A stretch of 64,000 bases of DNA from Gammaproteobacteria bacterium HGW-Gammaproteobacteria-1 (GCA_002840095.1 PGZL01000010.1:78872-142871); one strand, 5' to 3'; counted from the stretch's first letter, positions 8,985-17,992 are shown. Numbers and translations are program-made. The notes: generated by a model from the letters alone, not told the origin.

Positions 8985-9382
8985 GCGACAAAGCGATAGT
9001 CCGGGTGCGCGAGGCGATGAACGGGCGCTTCGACGTGATCGACGGCATGGCCACGGTCAGCCAGGCCCTGCGCCTGATGCGCGATACCACTGCGGAATGC
9101 CTGATGGTGGACAAGCGTCATGCGGACGACGAATACGGCATGCTGCTGATTTCCGACATCGCGCGCCACGTCCTGGGCCAGGATCGTTCGCCGGAACGGG
9201 TCAATGTCTATGAGGTGATGGCCAAGCCGGTGATCGCCGTCGATCCGGAGATGGATATCCGTTATTGCGCCCGGTTGTTCACCCGTTTCGACCTGACCCG
9301 CGCGCCGGTGATCGAGAACGGCAAGGTGGTGGGGATCGTCAGCTTTGCCGACCTGGTCATGCGCGGCCTGTGCAAATTCTGA
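8981..9382 (+). CDS. CBS-domain protein (133 aa)
   Basis: A stand-alone pair of CBS motifs: residues 5-70 (VREAMNGRFDVIDGMATVSQAL ... ECLMVDKR ... LLISDIAR) and 75-130 (VYEVMAKPVIAVDPEMDIRYCARLFTR ... RAPVIENGKVVGIVSFADLV). Such Bateman modules bind AMP, ATP or related ligands. It is translationally coupled to the P-II-like gene and follows the DUF1538 pair, so a role as a second nucleotide-sensing subunit of that system is the natural inference. Confidence 0.88.
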   Translation: MSDKAIVRVREAMNGRFDVIDGMATVSQALRLMRDTTAECLMVDKRHADDEYGMLLISDIARHVLGQDRSPERVNVYEVMAKPVIAVDPEMDIRYCARLFTRFDLTRAPVIENGKVVGIVSFADLVMRGLCKF

Positions 9383-9386
9383 CGCG

Positions 9387-9728
9387 ATGCCCCTCGCCCC
9401 GCTGGAACAATTCGAGTTTCATCACGTGCTGGATGCCACGCCCGGCGCCAGCCTGGTCATCTTCACCGGGCCGGGTTGCGGCGCCTGCCGGCGGTTGAAG
9501 GCGGTGCTGGCGGCGGAGGAGAGGCTGTTTGCCGATCTGCATCTGTTCGAAGTGGATGCGCAGCGCGATATGGCGCTGACGCGGGAATTCGGCGTGTTCC
9601 ACCTGCCGGCGATGTTTCTTTTTCGCGCCGGCGAGTTCCATTGCGAGGTGCACAGCGAGGCGGAAGCCGTGCGCCTGCGCGCCGCCGTCGATGCGGCACT
9701 GACCGCGCCGGCGCAGGAGGCGCCCTGA
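9387..9728 (+). CDS. Thioredoxin-like protein
   Basis: A 113-residue thioredoxin-fold protein starting at the ATG at 9387 (MPLAPLEQF), 4 bases after the CBS gene stop. The active site reads TGPGCGACRRLK, i.e. CGAC instead of the usual CGPC, and the cis-proline is in HLPAMFLF. It has no signal peptide, so it is cytoplasmic. It probably reduces or protects a partner in the same operon or serves general thiol redox. The unusual CxxC and the acidic C-terminal helix separate it from housekeeping TrxA. Confidence 0.85.
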   Translation: MPLAPLEQFEFHHVLDATPGASLVIFTGPGCGACRRLKAVLAAEERLFADLHLFEVDAQRDMALTREFGVFHLPAMFLFRAGEFHCEVHSEAEAVRLRAAVDAALTAPAQEAP

Positions 9729-9730
9729 GC

Positions 9731-10300
9731 ATGCGTGTGGACCCGGTATCAGGTCTGTTCGACGCCGCGCGCCAGCAGCCGTCCCCCAATTGTGACGAAC
9801 GCCCGGCCGGGGTGAGCCCCGAACTCATCGTCATCCACGGCATCAGCCTGCCGCCGGGCCAATACGGCGGCCCCTGGATCGATGCATTGTTCACCAACAC
9901 CCTGGACCCGGCGGTCCACCCCTATTTTCAGGACATCCACCAGTTGCGCGTGTCGTCGCACCTGCTGATCCGCCGCGACGGCGAACTGGTGCAGTATGTG
10001 CCGCTGCACCTGCGCGCCTGGCACGCAGGTGCATCCTGTTACTGCGGCCGCGAGCGCTGCAACGATTTCTCCATCGGCATCGAACTGGAGGGCAGTGACG
10101 ATACGCCCTATGACGCGGCGCAATATGAGGTGCTGAACGAGGTCATACGGGCGCTGCGCACCGCCTATCCAGCGCTGGCGGCGGGGCAGATCGCCGGCCA
10201 CAGCGACATCGCGCCGGGACGCAAGACCGACCCCGGTCCCTGTTTCGACTGGCCGCGGCTGCATGCCCTGCTGGCGGCGGACGGCGACGCCGTAGCGTGA
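9731..10300 (+). CDS. ampD: 1,6-anhydro-N-acetylmuramyl-L-alanine amidase
   Basis: A cytoplasmic zinc amidase of 189 residues that removes the peptide from 1,6-anhydromuropeptides in peptidoglycan recycling. Motifs: LIVIHGIS (zinc His), VSSHLLIRRDGELVQYV, RAWHAGAS, NDFSIGIELEG, and GHSDIAPGRKTDPGPCFDW with the second zinc His and the catalytic Asp/Lys region. The start ATG lies 2 bases after the thioredoxin gene stop. ampE follows, as in enteric bacteria. No AmpR or AmpC gene is visible here. Confidence 0.96.
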   Translation: MRVDPVSGLFDAARQQPSPNCDERPAGVSPELIVIHGISLPPGQYGGPWIDALFTNTLDPAVHPYFQDIHQLRVSSHLLIRRDGELVQYVPLHLRAWHAGASCYCGRERCNDFSIGIELEGSDDTPYDAAQYEVLNEVIRALRTAYPALAAGQIAGHSDIAPGRKTDPGPCFDWPRLHALLAADGDAVA

Positions 10301-10438
10301 ACGGCAGCATGTTTTCCGGCACTGGTTCCCCGCGTGCCCCGGCGCGAAGTCTATACTGCTCCGGGTCGGAACCGGCGGTGTTTCCCGCCAACCCCGTAAC
10401 GGCTTGCAACTCCGGGCCTGAAACTTGAAACTAGCGCC

Positions 10439-11302
10439 ATGACCTTAATCGCCATCCTGCTCGGTATTCTTCTCGAACGCTTCCTCGGCTCGCTGGAGGA
10501 GATGCGCCGCTTCAACTGGTTCGATGCCCTGGTGACCCAGGTGCGCCACCAGCCCTGGAGCGACGGCCCCGTCGGCGTGGCAGCGGCCATCCTGGCGCCG
10601 GTGCTGGGAGTGCTGCTGCTCGGCGCGTTGTTCAGCGCCGTCGGCTGGCCGCTGTTCTTCCTGTTTGCCGTGCTGGTGCTGCTCTACAGCTTCGGGCCGC
10701 GCGATCTGGAGGCGGAAGTGGAGGCCTTTCTCGACGCGCGCGAACGCGGCGACGAGGAGTCGGCCTTTCTCCATGCCGGCGACCTGCTGGGCGGCGCTTC
10801 AGTGGACAGCTCGCGCAAACTGACCCGGGCCATGCTGGAGACCATGCTGGTGGAGGCCAACGAACGCTTCATGGGCGTTATCTTCTGGTTCATCCTGCTG
10901 GGCCCCGTGGGGGCGCTGCTGTACCGCCTGAGCTGTCACCTGCGCCGCAGCATCGACAGCGAGCAGGGCGATTTCGCCGCCGCGGCGCGGCGCATGCACC
11001 ACATCCTGGCCTGGCTGCCGGCCCGTCTCACCGCCCTGGGCTATGCCCTCAGCGGCAGCTTCGTCGACGCCATGCATTACTGGCGCGAGGAGGCCCCCAA
11101 GTGGCTGGAGGACAGCCGCTTCATCCTCATCGCCAGCGGCTTCGGTGCCTTGCGCTACCAGCCCGTGGACGACGACGAGACGCCGCTGGACCTGGCCGAG
11201 GAAGACAGCTATATCCGCGAAACTCTGGCGCTCATCCGTCGCGCGGCGCTGGTATGGCTGGCGTTGCTGGCCATCTTCACCCTCGCCGGCTGGGCCGCCT
11301 GA
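10439..11302 (+). CDS. ampE: AmpE-like inner-membrane protein
   Basis: A 287-residue membrane protein, downstream of ampD as usual. Several hydrophobic helices are visible (about 1-12, 55-95, 145-165, 265-285). Family features include LLGILLERFL, RFNWFDALV, FGPRDLEAEVEAFLDARE, EANERFMGVIFWFILLGPVGALLYRL and LAWLPARLTALGYAL. AmpE is distantly related to CbiB/CobD-type proteins, and the true cbiB is at 31.1 kb; AmpD context and the DLEAEV region argue for AmpE here. Its precise role is not established. The 138-base gap before it shows no riboswitch or clear terminator. Confidence 0.9.
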   Translation: MTLIAILLGILLERFLGSLEEMRRFNWFDALVTQVRHQPWSDGPVGVAAAILAPVLGVLLLGALFSAVGWPLFFLFAVLVLLYSFGPRDLEAEVEAFLDARERGDEESAFLHAGDLLGGASVDSSRKLTRAMLETMLVEANERFMGVIFWFILLGPVGALLYRLSCHLRRSIDSEQGDFAAAARRMHHILAWLPARLTALGYALSGSFVDAMHYWREEAPKWLEDSRFILIASGFGALRYQPVDDDETPLDLAEEDSYIRETLALIRRAALVWLALLAIFTLAGWAA

Positions 11303-11369
11303 TCCGGCGGAGCCCCCCGCACGATGATCGCCGTCCCGCCGCCTGTTCCCATCCGCTCCCGGCCCTGAC

Positions 11370-11876
11370 ATGAAGTCCCTCATCCTCGGCGGCGCCCGCT
11401 CGGGCAAGAGCCGCCATGCCGAGCAACTGGCTGCGGCGTCCGGCCGGGACGTGGTCTATCTCGCCACCGCGGAAGCGGCCGATGCCGAGATGACCGCGCG
11501 CATCGCCCATCACCGCGCGCAGCGCCCTGCCGGCTGGGCGCTGGTGGAGGAGCCGCTGGCACTGGCCCGGGTGCTGGGGCAGCAGGCGGCGGCGGAGCGC
11601 TGCCTGCTGGTCGACTGCCTCACCCTCTGGCTCAGCAACCTGCTGGCCGTCGAACCGTCGCGCATGCAGCAGGAGCTGGATGCCCTCTACGAAACCCTGC
11701 CCGGCTTGCCCGGGGATGTCCTGCTGGTGAGCAATGAAGTGGGCTGGGGCATCGTGCCCGACAACGCCCTGGCGCGCCGTTTCCGCGACGAGGCGGGCCG
11801 CCTGCACCAGCGGCTGGCCGGGCTGTGCGATCACGTCACCCTGGTGGCGGCCGGCCTGCCGCTGGCGCTCAAGTAA
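11370..11876 (+). CDS. cobU: Adenosylcobinamide kinase / adenosylcobinamide-phosphate guanylyltransferase
   Basis: A bifunctional enzyme of the nucleotide-loop pathway: it phosphorylates adenosylcobinamide and then transfers GMP. At 168 residues it matches CobU. Motifs: the N-terminal P-loop LGGARSGKSRHAE, YLATAEA, HRAQRPAGW (with the His that is guanylylated in the family), LLVDCLTLWLSNLL and LVSNEVGWGIVPDNALARRFRDEAG. It follows ampE by 67 bases in the same direction and precedes cobT, separated by a long inverted repeat. Confidence 0.96.
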   Translation: MKSLILGGARSGKSRHAEQLAAASGRDVVYLATAEAADAEMTARIAHHRAQRPAGWALVEEPLALARVLGQQAAAERCLLVDCLTLWLSNLLAVEPSRMQQELDALYETLPGLPGDVLLVSNEVGWGIVPDNALARRFRDEAGRLHQRLAGLCDHVTLVAAGLPLALK

Positions 11877-11890
11877 GAAGACACCCCCTT

Positions 11891-12029
11891 CAACGCAAAG
11901 ACGCAAAGGGCGCAAAGATCCGCAAAGGTTTATGTGACAAGCGCCGTCTTGCCACCAACACCTGCTTTGCGCAAACACCGAGCAGGGCATAACCCTCATT
12001 CCCTTTGCGCCCTTTGCGTCTTTGCGTTG
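11891..12029. repeat. Long inverted repeat built of CGCAAAG units
   Basis: Perfect 27-base arms at 11891-11917 and 12003-12029, each made of repeated (A/G)CGCAAAG-type units, are separated by about 85 bases containing further partial CGCAAAG units. It lies between cobU and cobT and could act as a transcription-attenuating structure. Comparable GC/AAAG arms recur at 25318-25454 and 32053-32315. I recall similar sequences from other proteobacteria, so the family as such may not be new. Confidence 0.9.
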
Positions 12030-12131
12030 AAAGCTTTGTGAAGTTGCTTTTCTTGATCCAAATCTTTTGCATTGGCGCCCGTTTGGGTGAAAATGCGTCC
12101 CTGCCCAGATTCCCACACAAGGATTACGTTT

Positions 12132-13181
12132 ATGCCCGCCGCCTGGCTGCAACAGCCTGTTCCCGCCCCCGATGCGTCCGCCATTGCCGCCGCCCAGGCC
12201 CGCCAGGGCGTACTGACCAAGCCGCCGGGCGCCCTGGGCCGGCTGGAGGAACTGGCCATTGAGCTGGCCGGGTTGCAGCGGCGCGAACGGCCGCAGCTGG
12301 ATCGGGTGCGCATCGTGGTGTTCGCCGCCGATCACGGCGTCGCCGAGGAGGGCGTTTCGGCCTTTCCGCAGGCGGTGACGGTGGAGATGATTCGCAACTT
12401 CGCCCGCGGCGGCGCGGCCATCAGCGTGCTGGCGCGGGCGCTGGGCGCGACCCTGGAGGTGGTGGACGTGGGCGCGGCGGCGGAGGTGGAGCCGCTGCCG
12501 GGCGTGGTGAGCCGGCGCGCCGGCGCCGGCAGCGCCAATTTCTGCCGCTGTCCGGCGATGAGCGAGGCGCAGCTGCACCAGGCGCTGGCGGCGGGGCGCG
12601 AGGCAGTTGAACGTGCCGCTGCCGCCGGCGCGGACCTGTTCATCGGCGGCGAAATGGGCATCGCGAATACGGCGGTGGCGACGGCGGTGGCCTGCGCCGC
12701 CCTGCAGCTGGATCCGGCCCTGGTGGCGGGGGCCGGTACCGGGCTGGATGCCGCCGGCATCGGCCACAAGGCGGAAGTGGTGCGGCGCGCCCTGGCCCTG
12801 CATCGCGACGAGCTGGAACAGCCGCTGGACATCCTGCGCTGCGTCGGCGGCTTCGAGATCGCCGCGCTTACCGCCGCCTATATCGCCGCCGCCCAGGCCG
12901 GGGTGCCGGTGCTGGTGGACGGTTTCATCACCACCACTGCCGCCCTGATGGCGGTGCAGATCAATCCGGACGTACGCCCCTGGCTGCTGTTTTCCCACGC
13001 CTCCGCCGAGCGTGGCCACGGCCGCCTGCTGGCAGCGCTGGAGGCCCATCCGCTGCTGAGTCTCGGCCTGCGTCTGGGTGAGGGCAGCGGTGCCGCGGCG
13101 GCCCTGCCCCTGCTGCAGCTGGCCTGCCGGCTGCACGGTGAGATGGCGACCTTTACCGAGGCCGGGGTAAGTGACAAGTGA
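12132..13181 (+). CDS. cobT: Nicotinate-nucleotide--dimethylbenzimidazole phosphoribosyltransferase
   Basis: Forms alpha-ribazole phosphate from nicotinate mononucleotide and dimethylbenzimidazole. 349 residues, typical for CobT. Motifs: [81 protein letters not shown] and the catalytic-Glu region [11 protein letters not shown] chose ATG 12132 (MPAAWLQQP) with AAGGA 8 bases upstream; the longer frame from 12072 has no ribosome site. BluB (38 kb) would supply the base and NadC the nucleotide. The last residues (VSDK) read into the heptamer repeat. Confidence 0.97.
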   Translation: MPAAWLQQPVPAPDASAIAAAQARQGVLTKPPGALGRLEELAIELAGLQRRERPQLDRVRIVVFAADHGVAEEGVSAFPQAVTVEMIRNFARGGAAISVLARALGATLEVVDVGAAAEVEPLPGVVSRRAGAGSANFCRCPAMSEAQLHQALAAGREAVERAAAAGADLFIGGEMGIANTAVATAVACAALQLDPALVAGAGTGLDAAGIGHKAEVVRRALALHRDELEQPLDILRCVGGFEIAALTAAYIAAAQAGVPVLVDGFITTTAALMAVQINPDVRPWLLFSHASAERGHGRLLAALEAHPLLSLGLRLGEGSGAAAALPLLQLACRLHGEMATFTEAGVSDK

Positions 13182-13270
13182 CAAGTGGCAAGAATAAATA
13201 TTAGAAATTATTGATATGTGCGCGCAGCGCACGCGACCCACTTGCAACTTGTCACTTGTAACTTGTATCT
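13165..13270. repeat. ACAAGTG heptamer inverted element (copy 2)
   Basis: Left arm of direct 7-base units (AGTGACA, AGTGACA, AGTGGCA) from about 13169 to 13191, an AT-rich stretch, the core GTGCGCGCAGCGCAC, and a right arm of inverted units (ACTTGCA, ACTTGTC, ACTTGTA, ACTTGTA) to 13267. It straddles the end of cobT. The remaining 150 bases before the next start show no motif I can name. Confidence 0.88.
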
Positions 13271-13418
13271 GCTTTTAACGACTATCCTTAGTGATAAGGA
13301 ATATCCCAATACCTCGTAGGTGAATGGGTGTGTGATAGTTACCACCCGTGGCGTGCCTGTTTGTGAGGTGTCATCTGGCCGTCGCGGTCGTCCCATAAAA
13401 AAAATAAAGGCCATCCTT

Positions 13419-15971
13419 ATGTGGCATCAGTTCCGTACCATTAAAGGTTTCATGCTCCTTGCCGCCCTGGCCGGTTCCCTGCTGCTGTTCGCCGGCGCCT
13501 ATGCCGTGGTGGCCTCACTCTACGATCGCACCGTGCGCGAGGATGCGCGCGAGGTGTCCGGGGTGCTGGCGGGGCAGACCTTCGACGCCATGTTCCAGGT
13601 GATGCGCAAGGGCTGGACCCGGGCCGAGCTGGAGGAGTTCCTGGCCGCCATGCGCGGCCGTTTCGCCGATACCCCCTACAGTCTGGAAATCTACCGCGGT
13701 GAAATCGTGGAAGCGCGGTTCGGTCCCATCGAGCAACCGGTTCCCGACGCCGCCATCGCCCAGGCCTTCCGCGACGGCAACAATGTGGTGCGCGAAGACG
13801 GCAACGGCCTGCGTCATGTCTACCCGCTGCGCGCGCGCGAGGAGTGCCTCGGCTGCCATACCAATGCCGTCGTGGGCGACACGCTGGGCGTGATCGATCT
13901 GCGCCAGGACCTGCGTCCGGTGCTGGAACGGGCCCGCGCCGGGTTCATGTCGGCCCTGTGGCTGATCGTGCCGGTGATGCTGGTGGGCGCCTTCCTGGTG
14001 GCGATGTTCATCCACGGCCGCATCGATCACTCGGTGCGCCTGCTGCGCGGCCGGGTGGGGCTGGTCAACAAGGTGTCCGACCTGGCCAACTTCGCCATGG
14101 ACGAGTCCCAGGTGGGATTCCGCGAGCTGGACGACATCCTGGCCGAAGTGCGCGCCCTGGTGACGCGCCTGCGCGAATTCGCCGTGGACAAGGATCTGCT
14201 GGAATTCGAGATCCGCCTGCTGGAGCGCTTCATCATCACCTCCGAGGTGGTGCGCGACTGGCGCGAATACGTCAATCACCTGCTGCTGGAAATCAACAAG
14301 GTGATGGAGGCCTACGTCCTGTTCTCGGTGTTCAAGGTGGAGGAGGAACTGTTCGACCTGGAAATCTTCTGGCGCAACAAGCCCTCGCCGCACATGACCC
14401 AGGTGCTGGAGCGCAGCGTGCGCGCAGTGCTGCAGCGCCATCCCTACTTCAAGGGCATGACCACGGTGGAGGTCAATCACAACGTGGCGGATTCCAGCTG
14501 CGACATGCCCTCGCTGTCGGAGGCGGACATCGAGCTGCAGAGCAAGAGCCTGTTCGTCGAGACACCGAAGATCGGCGGCATCGTCGGCATCGGCGTGCAG
14601 GCCGGGTTGGGGCGTGACCCCATGCGGCTGCTGGTGATGGAGAGCATACTTTCCACCCTGCTCAACGTGGTCGGCTCGGTCAAGGCCATCTACAAGTACA
14701 CCAAGGAACTGGAGTACTACGCCACGCGCGATCCGCTCACCCACCTGTACAACCAGCGCGCCTTCTGGGAGCTGATGGAGTATGAGATGGAGCGGTCGCA
14801 GCGCAAGGACGAGCGCCTCGGCCTGCTGATGATCGACCTGGACAACTTCAAGGGCGTCAACGACACCTATGGCCATGCCTTCGGCGACGCCTTCCTGCAA
14901 TCTTTCGCCGAACTGCTCAAGCAGGTATTCCGCCAGGGTGACGTGGTGGCCCGCTACGGCGGCGACGAATTCGTGGTGCTGCTCACCGACACGCCGGAAA
15001 ACCAGGCCTGGACCGCGGCGCAGCGGCTGGTGGAGCAGAGCTCGCAGCTGACCCTGACGGCGCCCGACGGCAAGCCGGTGCGCGTCACCGTGTCGGTCGG
15101 CATCGCGCTGTGCCCGGAGCACGCCACCGCCGCCCGCGACCTGTTCCTGGTTGCCGACAACCTGATGTACCGTGCCAAGAGCGAGGGCAAGAACCGCGCC
15201 CTGCTGGCGGGCAGCAACGATATCGCCGAAATCTACCGCGGCATCGGCGCGCAGAGCTTCGTCATCCTCGCCGCGCTGGAGGAAAAGCGTTTCATCCCCT
15301 ATTTCCAGCCCATCATCACCACGGAGGACGGCACGCCCTTCGCCTACGAAATGCTGAGCCGCATGCAGGACGATACCGGCGCGGTGACCGTGGCCGCCGA
15401 CTATATCGACGTGGCGGAACGCATGGGCGTGGTGCACAAGCTGGATTACCAGGTGATGGAGCACAGCTTCGAAGCGGTGCGCCGCACCGGCTACAGCGGC
15501 AAGCTGTTCGTCAACCTGTCGCCGCGGGCGCTGATCCTGGCGGAGTTCGTGCCGACGGTGGAGAAGCTGGTCAGCCGCTGCGGCATCAACCCGGCGCAAA
15601 TCGTGTTCGAGTTGACCGAGCGCGAAACCGTACGCAACCTGGCCCTGCTGCAAAGCTTCGTCAGCGAATTGAAGCTGCGCGGTTTCCAGTTCGCCATCGA
15701 CGACTTCGGCTCCGGCTTTTCCTCCTTCCACTACCTCAAGCACTTCCCCATCGACTACGTGAAGATCGACGGCGACTTCATCATCAACCTGATGCACGAC
15801 GAGCGCGACCAGGTCTTTGTGCGCCACATGGCGGCGATGGCGCACGATCTGGGGATCCGTACCATTGCCGAATTCGTGGAGGACGCCGAGGTGCTGCAGC
15901 ATGTGCGCGACGCCGGCATCGATTATGTGCAGGGGTTTTATATCGGCCGCCCCAAGGCCAGCCTCGGCTAG
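13419..15971 (+). CDS. Membrane GGDEF/EAL protein with a periplasmic c-type heme site
   Basis: 850 residues. A first membrane helix (about 9-31) and a second (about 177-199) enclose a periplasmic sensor domain carrying ECLGCHT: Cys143, Cys146 and His147 form a CXXCH covalent heme site, as in the DUF3365/Tll0287-like sensors. A helical cytoplasmic region follows (about 200-430), then GGDEF (intact YGGDEF, I-site RQGD) and EAL. In the EAL domain the signature is altered to EML, while NLSPRAL, ELTERE and DDFGSGFSS are kept, so hydrolysis may be weak or lost. I infer redox- or gas-controlled c-di-GMP output. The start ATG has AAAGG upstream. Confidence 0.9.
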   Translation: MWHQFRTIKGFMLLAALAGSLLLFAGAYAVVASLYDRTVREDAREVSGVLAGQTFDAMFQVMRKGWTRAELEEFLAAMRGRFADTPYSLEIYRGEIVEARFGPIEQPVPDAAIAQAFRDGNNVVREDGNGLRHVYPLRAREECLGCHTNAVVGDTLGVIDLRQDLRPVLERARAGFMSALWLIVPVMLVGAFLVAMFIHGRIDHSVRLLRGRVGLVNKVSDLANFAMDESQVGFRELDDILAEVRALVTRLREFAVDKDLLEFEIRLLERFIITSEVVRDWREYVNHLLLEINKVMEAYVLFSVFKVEEELFDLEIFWRNKPSPHMTQVLERSVRAVLQRHPYFKGMTTVEVNHNVADSSCDMPSLSEADIELQSKSLFVETPKIGGIVGIGVQAGLGRDPMRLLVMESILSTLLNVVGSVKAIYKYTKELEYYATRDPLTHLYNQRAFWELMEYEMERSQRKDERLGLLMIDLDNFKGVNDTYGHAFGDAFLQSFAELLKQVFRQGDVVARYGGDEFVVLLTDTPENQAWTAAQRLVEQSSQLTLTAPDGKPVRVTVSVGIALCPEHATAARDLFLVADNLMYRAKSEGKNRALLAGSNDIAEIYRGIGAQSFVILAALEEKRFIPYFQPIITTEDGTPFAYEMLSRMQDDTGAVTVAADYIDVAERMGVVHKLDYQVMEHSFEAVRRTGYSGKLFVNLSPRALILAEFVPTVEKLVSRCGINPAQIVFELTERETVRNLALLQSFVSELKLRGFQFAIDDFGSGFSSFHYLKHFPIDYVKIDGDFIINLMHDERDQVFVRHMAAMAHDLGIRTIAEFVEDAEVLQHVRDAGIDYVQGFYIGRPKASLG

Positions 15972-15995
15972 CGCCTCCCGACCGGAGGATGGACC

Positions 15996-17324
15996 ATGCA
16001 ACCGGTAACCGAGCGGATACCCGCGGAAAATGCGCGCTGGCCGGCGCTGGCGGCGCTGGCTGCGGCCGCCGTCCTGGGCGGCGTGTCCGGTATCTGGCTG
16101 GGCAGCGGGGCTGCGCTGGACCTGCCGGTATTGCTGGCGGTGGGGGCCGGACTGTTGGCGGGCGGCGCGTTGCTGGCGTGGGGCATGGGACACCTGCGCG
16201 CCGAGCGCGGGCGGGCCGCCGCGGCGCTGAGCCACAAAGCCGAACTGCTGGCACATAGCCGGGCTGCGGAGCAGGCGCTGCAACTGCGCGAGCAGTTCTA
16301 TCACACCATCCTGGAGGATATCCCGGAGATGATTTGCCGCTGGTACCCCGACGGCCGCATCAGCTACGTCAACGAGGCCTATTGCCGCTATTTCCAGGTG
16401 TCGCGCGAGGAGCTGATGCAGCAGGGCGGTTTTCCCCTGTTCCATCACGGCGCCGGCCGTTTCGATGCGGCGCTGTACCGCGCCCAGCCGGTGGTGGTGA
16501 TGGAGTTTCCGGTGCAGCAGGCCGACGGCACGCAGCGCTGGCAGCGCTGGATGGACCGGGCGCTGTTCGATGACGACGGCACCATACGCGAGTTCCAGTC
16601 CATCGGCGAGGACATCACCGATCGCAAGCGGGCGGAGCAGGAGACCGCCCACCTGCTGGAGGAAAACCGGCGCCTGACGCGCATGGCCCTGGCCATCCAG
16701 GAGGAGGAGCGGGCCAACCTGGCGCGCGAGCTGCACGACGAGCTGGGCCAGTCGCTCACCGCCATACGCGCCGAGGCCGAGTGTGTGCTACAGATTAATC
16801 GTGATCGCAGTCCCACCATCAGCGAGTGCGCCGGCGCCATCAACACCGTCGCCGGGCAGGTCTACGGGGTGGTGCGCGACATGATGCACCGCCTGCGCCC
16901 GGCACTGCTGGACGATCTCGGCCTGGTGGAGGCACTGAATGAACTGCTGCGCCAGTGGCGCAGCCATCGGCCCGACGTCGTGCTCGAAGCCTTGCTGGAG
17001 CCGCTGCCGCCCTTGCCGCATTCGGTGGAGCTGGTTGCCTACCGCATCGCCCAGGAGGCGCTGAACAACATCGCCAAGCACGCCGAGGCGAACCGGGTGG
17101 AGCTGGTGCTGCGTCCGCTGGACGGCATGCTCGAACTGCGCGTACGCGACGACGGCCGCGGCATCACCGCCGACGCGGACGGCCATGGTTACGGCCTGAT
17201 CGGCATGCGCGAGCGCGCCCTGGCGGTGGGCGGGGAATTTCACGTCACCACCGGACCGGGAATGGGGACAACCATACGTACAACATTGCCGTTAAGCCAC
17301 CGGGAGGTGAAAGATGGAGACTAA
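15996..17324 (+). CDS. NarX/DegS-type sensor histidine kinase with PAS domain
   Basis: 442 residues. Two adjacent hydrophobic helices (about 17-35 and 40-65) leave almost no periplasmic loop, so sensing is probably by the cytoplasmic PAS domain (about 90-215, with ICRWYPDGRISYVNEAYCRYF). The HisKA_3 dimerisation region has the phosphorylated His in NLARELHDELGQSL, and the ATPase domain has QEALNNIAKHA and VRDDGRGI...GYGLIGMRERA. GGAGG precedes the ATG. It overlaps the next gene by 11 bases, so it is almost certainly the cognate kinase of that regulator. Confidence 0.93.
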   Translation: MQPVTERIPAENARWPALAALAAAAVLGGVSGIWLGSGAALDLPVLLAVGAGLLAGGALLAWGMGHLRAERGRAAAALSHKAELLAHSRAAEQALQLREQFYHTILEDIPEMICRWYPDGRISYVNEAYCRYFQVSREELMQQGGFPLFHHGAGRFDAALYRAQPVVVMEFPVQQADGTQRWQRWMDRALFDDDGTIREFQSIGEDITDRKRAEQETAHLLEENRRLTRMALAIQEEERANLARELHDELGQSLTAIRAEAECVLQINRDRSPTISECAGAINTVAGQVYGVVRDMMHRLRPALLDDLGLVEALNELLRQWRSHRPDVVLEALLEPLPPLPHSVELVAYRIAQEALNNIAKHAEANRVELVLRPLDGMLELRVRDDGRGITADADGHGYGLIGMRERALAVGGEFHVTTGPGMGTTIRTTLPLSHREVKDGD

Positions 17325-17946
17325 GACGATCAGGGTGTTGCTGGTGGACGATCACCCGGTGGTGCGCACCGGATTTCGCCGCCTGCTGGAGGTCAATACC
17401 GGCGTCGTGGTGGCGGAGGCCGACAGCGGCGAGGAGGCCGTCCAGTTGTACGAGAAGACGGCGCCCGACGTGGTCGTGCTCGATCTCTCCATGCCGGGCA
17501 TGGGCGGGCTGGAAACGGCGCGACGCATCCTGGCGCGGGACGGCGACGCCCGCCTGCTGGTGTTCAGCGTGCACGACAACGAGGCCATGCTGTCGCGGGC
17601 CCTGCAGGCCGGCGTGCTGGGTTACCTCACCAAGCAATCGGCGCCGGCGACGCTGCTGGAGGCGGTGCACGCGGTGGCGGAGGGCAAGATGTACATCGAC
17701 CCCGATCTGGTCGGCCGCGCCCTTGGCGGCGGTCGCGGCGGACTGCTGGAGCGCCTGACGCCACGCGAGTTCGAGGTGTTCCGCCTGCTGGCCGAAGGCC
17801 ATTCGGTGAACGACATCGCCGGCATACTCAACATCAGCCCCAAGACCGCCGGTGTGCACCACACCCGCATAATGCATAAGCTGGAAGTGACCACTTCGGT
17901 GCAGCTGGTGCGGTTGGCGCTGCGTCACGGCGTCATCACGCCATAA
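17314..17946 (+). CDS. NarL/FixJ-family response regulator
   Basis: 210 residues. The receiver domain has acidic DD in LVDDHPVV, phospho-acceptor Asp in VVVLDLSMPG, Ser in VFSVHD and Lys in YLTKQ. A LuxR-type HTH forms the C-terminus (LTPREFEVFRLLAEGHSVNDIA ... SPKTAGVHHTRIMHKL). It overlaps the kinase gene by 11 bases and is followed by a strong terminator, so kinase and regulator are a two-gene unit. The HTH is nearly the same as that of the regulator at 18196, suggesting shared DNA targets. Confidence 0.95.
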   Translation: METKTIRVLLVDDHPVVRTGFRRLLEVNTGVVVAEADSGEEAVQLYEKTAPDVVVLDLSMPGMGGLETARRILARDGDARLLVFSVHDNEAMLSRALQAGVLGYLTKQSAPATLLEAVHAVAEGKMYIDPDLVGRALGGGRGGLLERLTPREFEVFRLLAEGHSVNDIAGILNISPKTAGVHHTRIMHKLEVTTSVQLVRLALRHGVITP

Positions 17947-17955
17947 GAAGAAGTG

Positions 17956-17992
17956 GGCACAGGCGTGGCCGGGCGCCTGTGCCGTCATTTTT
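17956..17992 (+). terminator. Rho-independent terminator after the kinase-regulator pair
   Basis: A perfect 10-bp stem (GGCACAGGCG with CGCCTGTGCC, 17956-17965 and 17974-17983) has an 8-base loop and is followed by GTCATTTTTATT. The rest of the gap to 18195 is noticeably AT-rich around 18040-18130 and probably holds the promoter of the next regulator, though I cannot fix -35/-10 boxes. Confidence 0.85.

Noticed and set aside
10301..10438. Cobalamin riboswitch before ampE/cobU
   Set aside because: No B12 box (GCCACTG) and no GGAAGCCGG-type segments on either strand.
12072..12131. Longer cobT start
   Set aside because: No ribosome site and no family similarity; the ATG at 12132 has AAGGA at good distance.
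13515..16736. 1073-codon antisense reading frame, and similar long antisense frames at 1622-3247, 20164-22167, 26298-28736, 40815-42788, 46953-48713, 50453-53188, 55571-57958 and 60654-62561
   Set aside because: All mirror a well-recognised gene on the other strand, are rich in His/Gln/Arg/Ala as expected from high-GC antisense frames, and show no domain.
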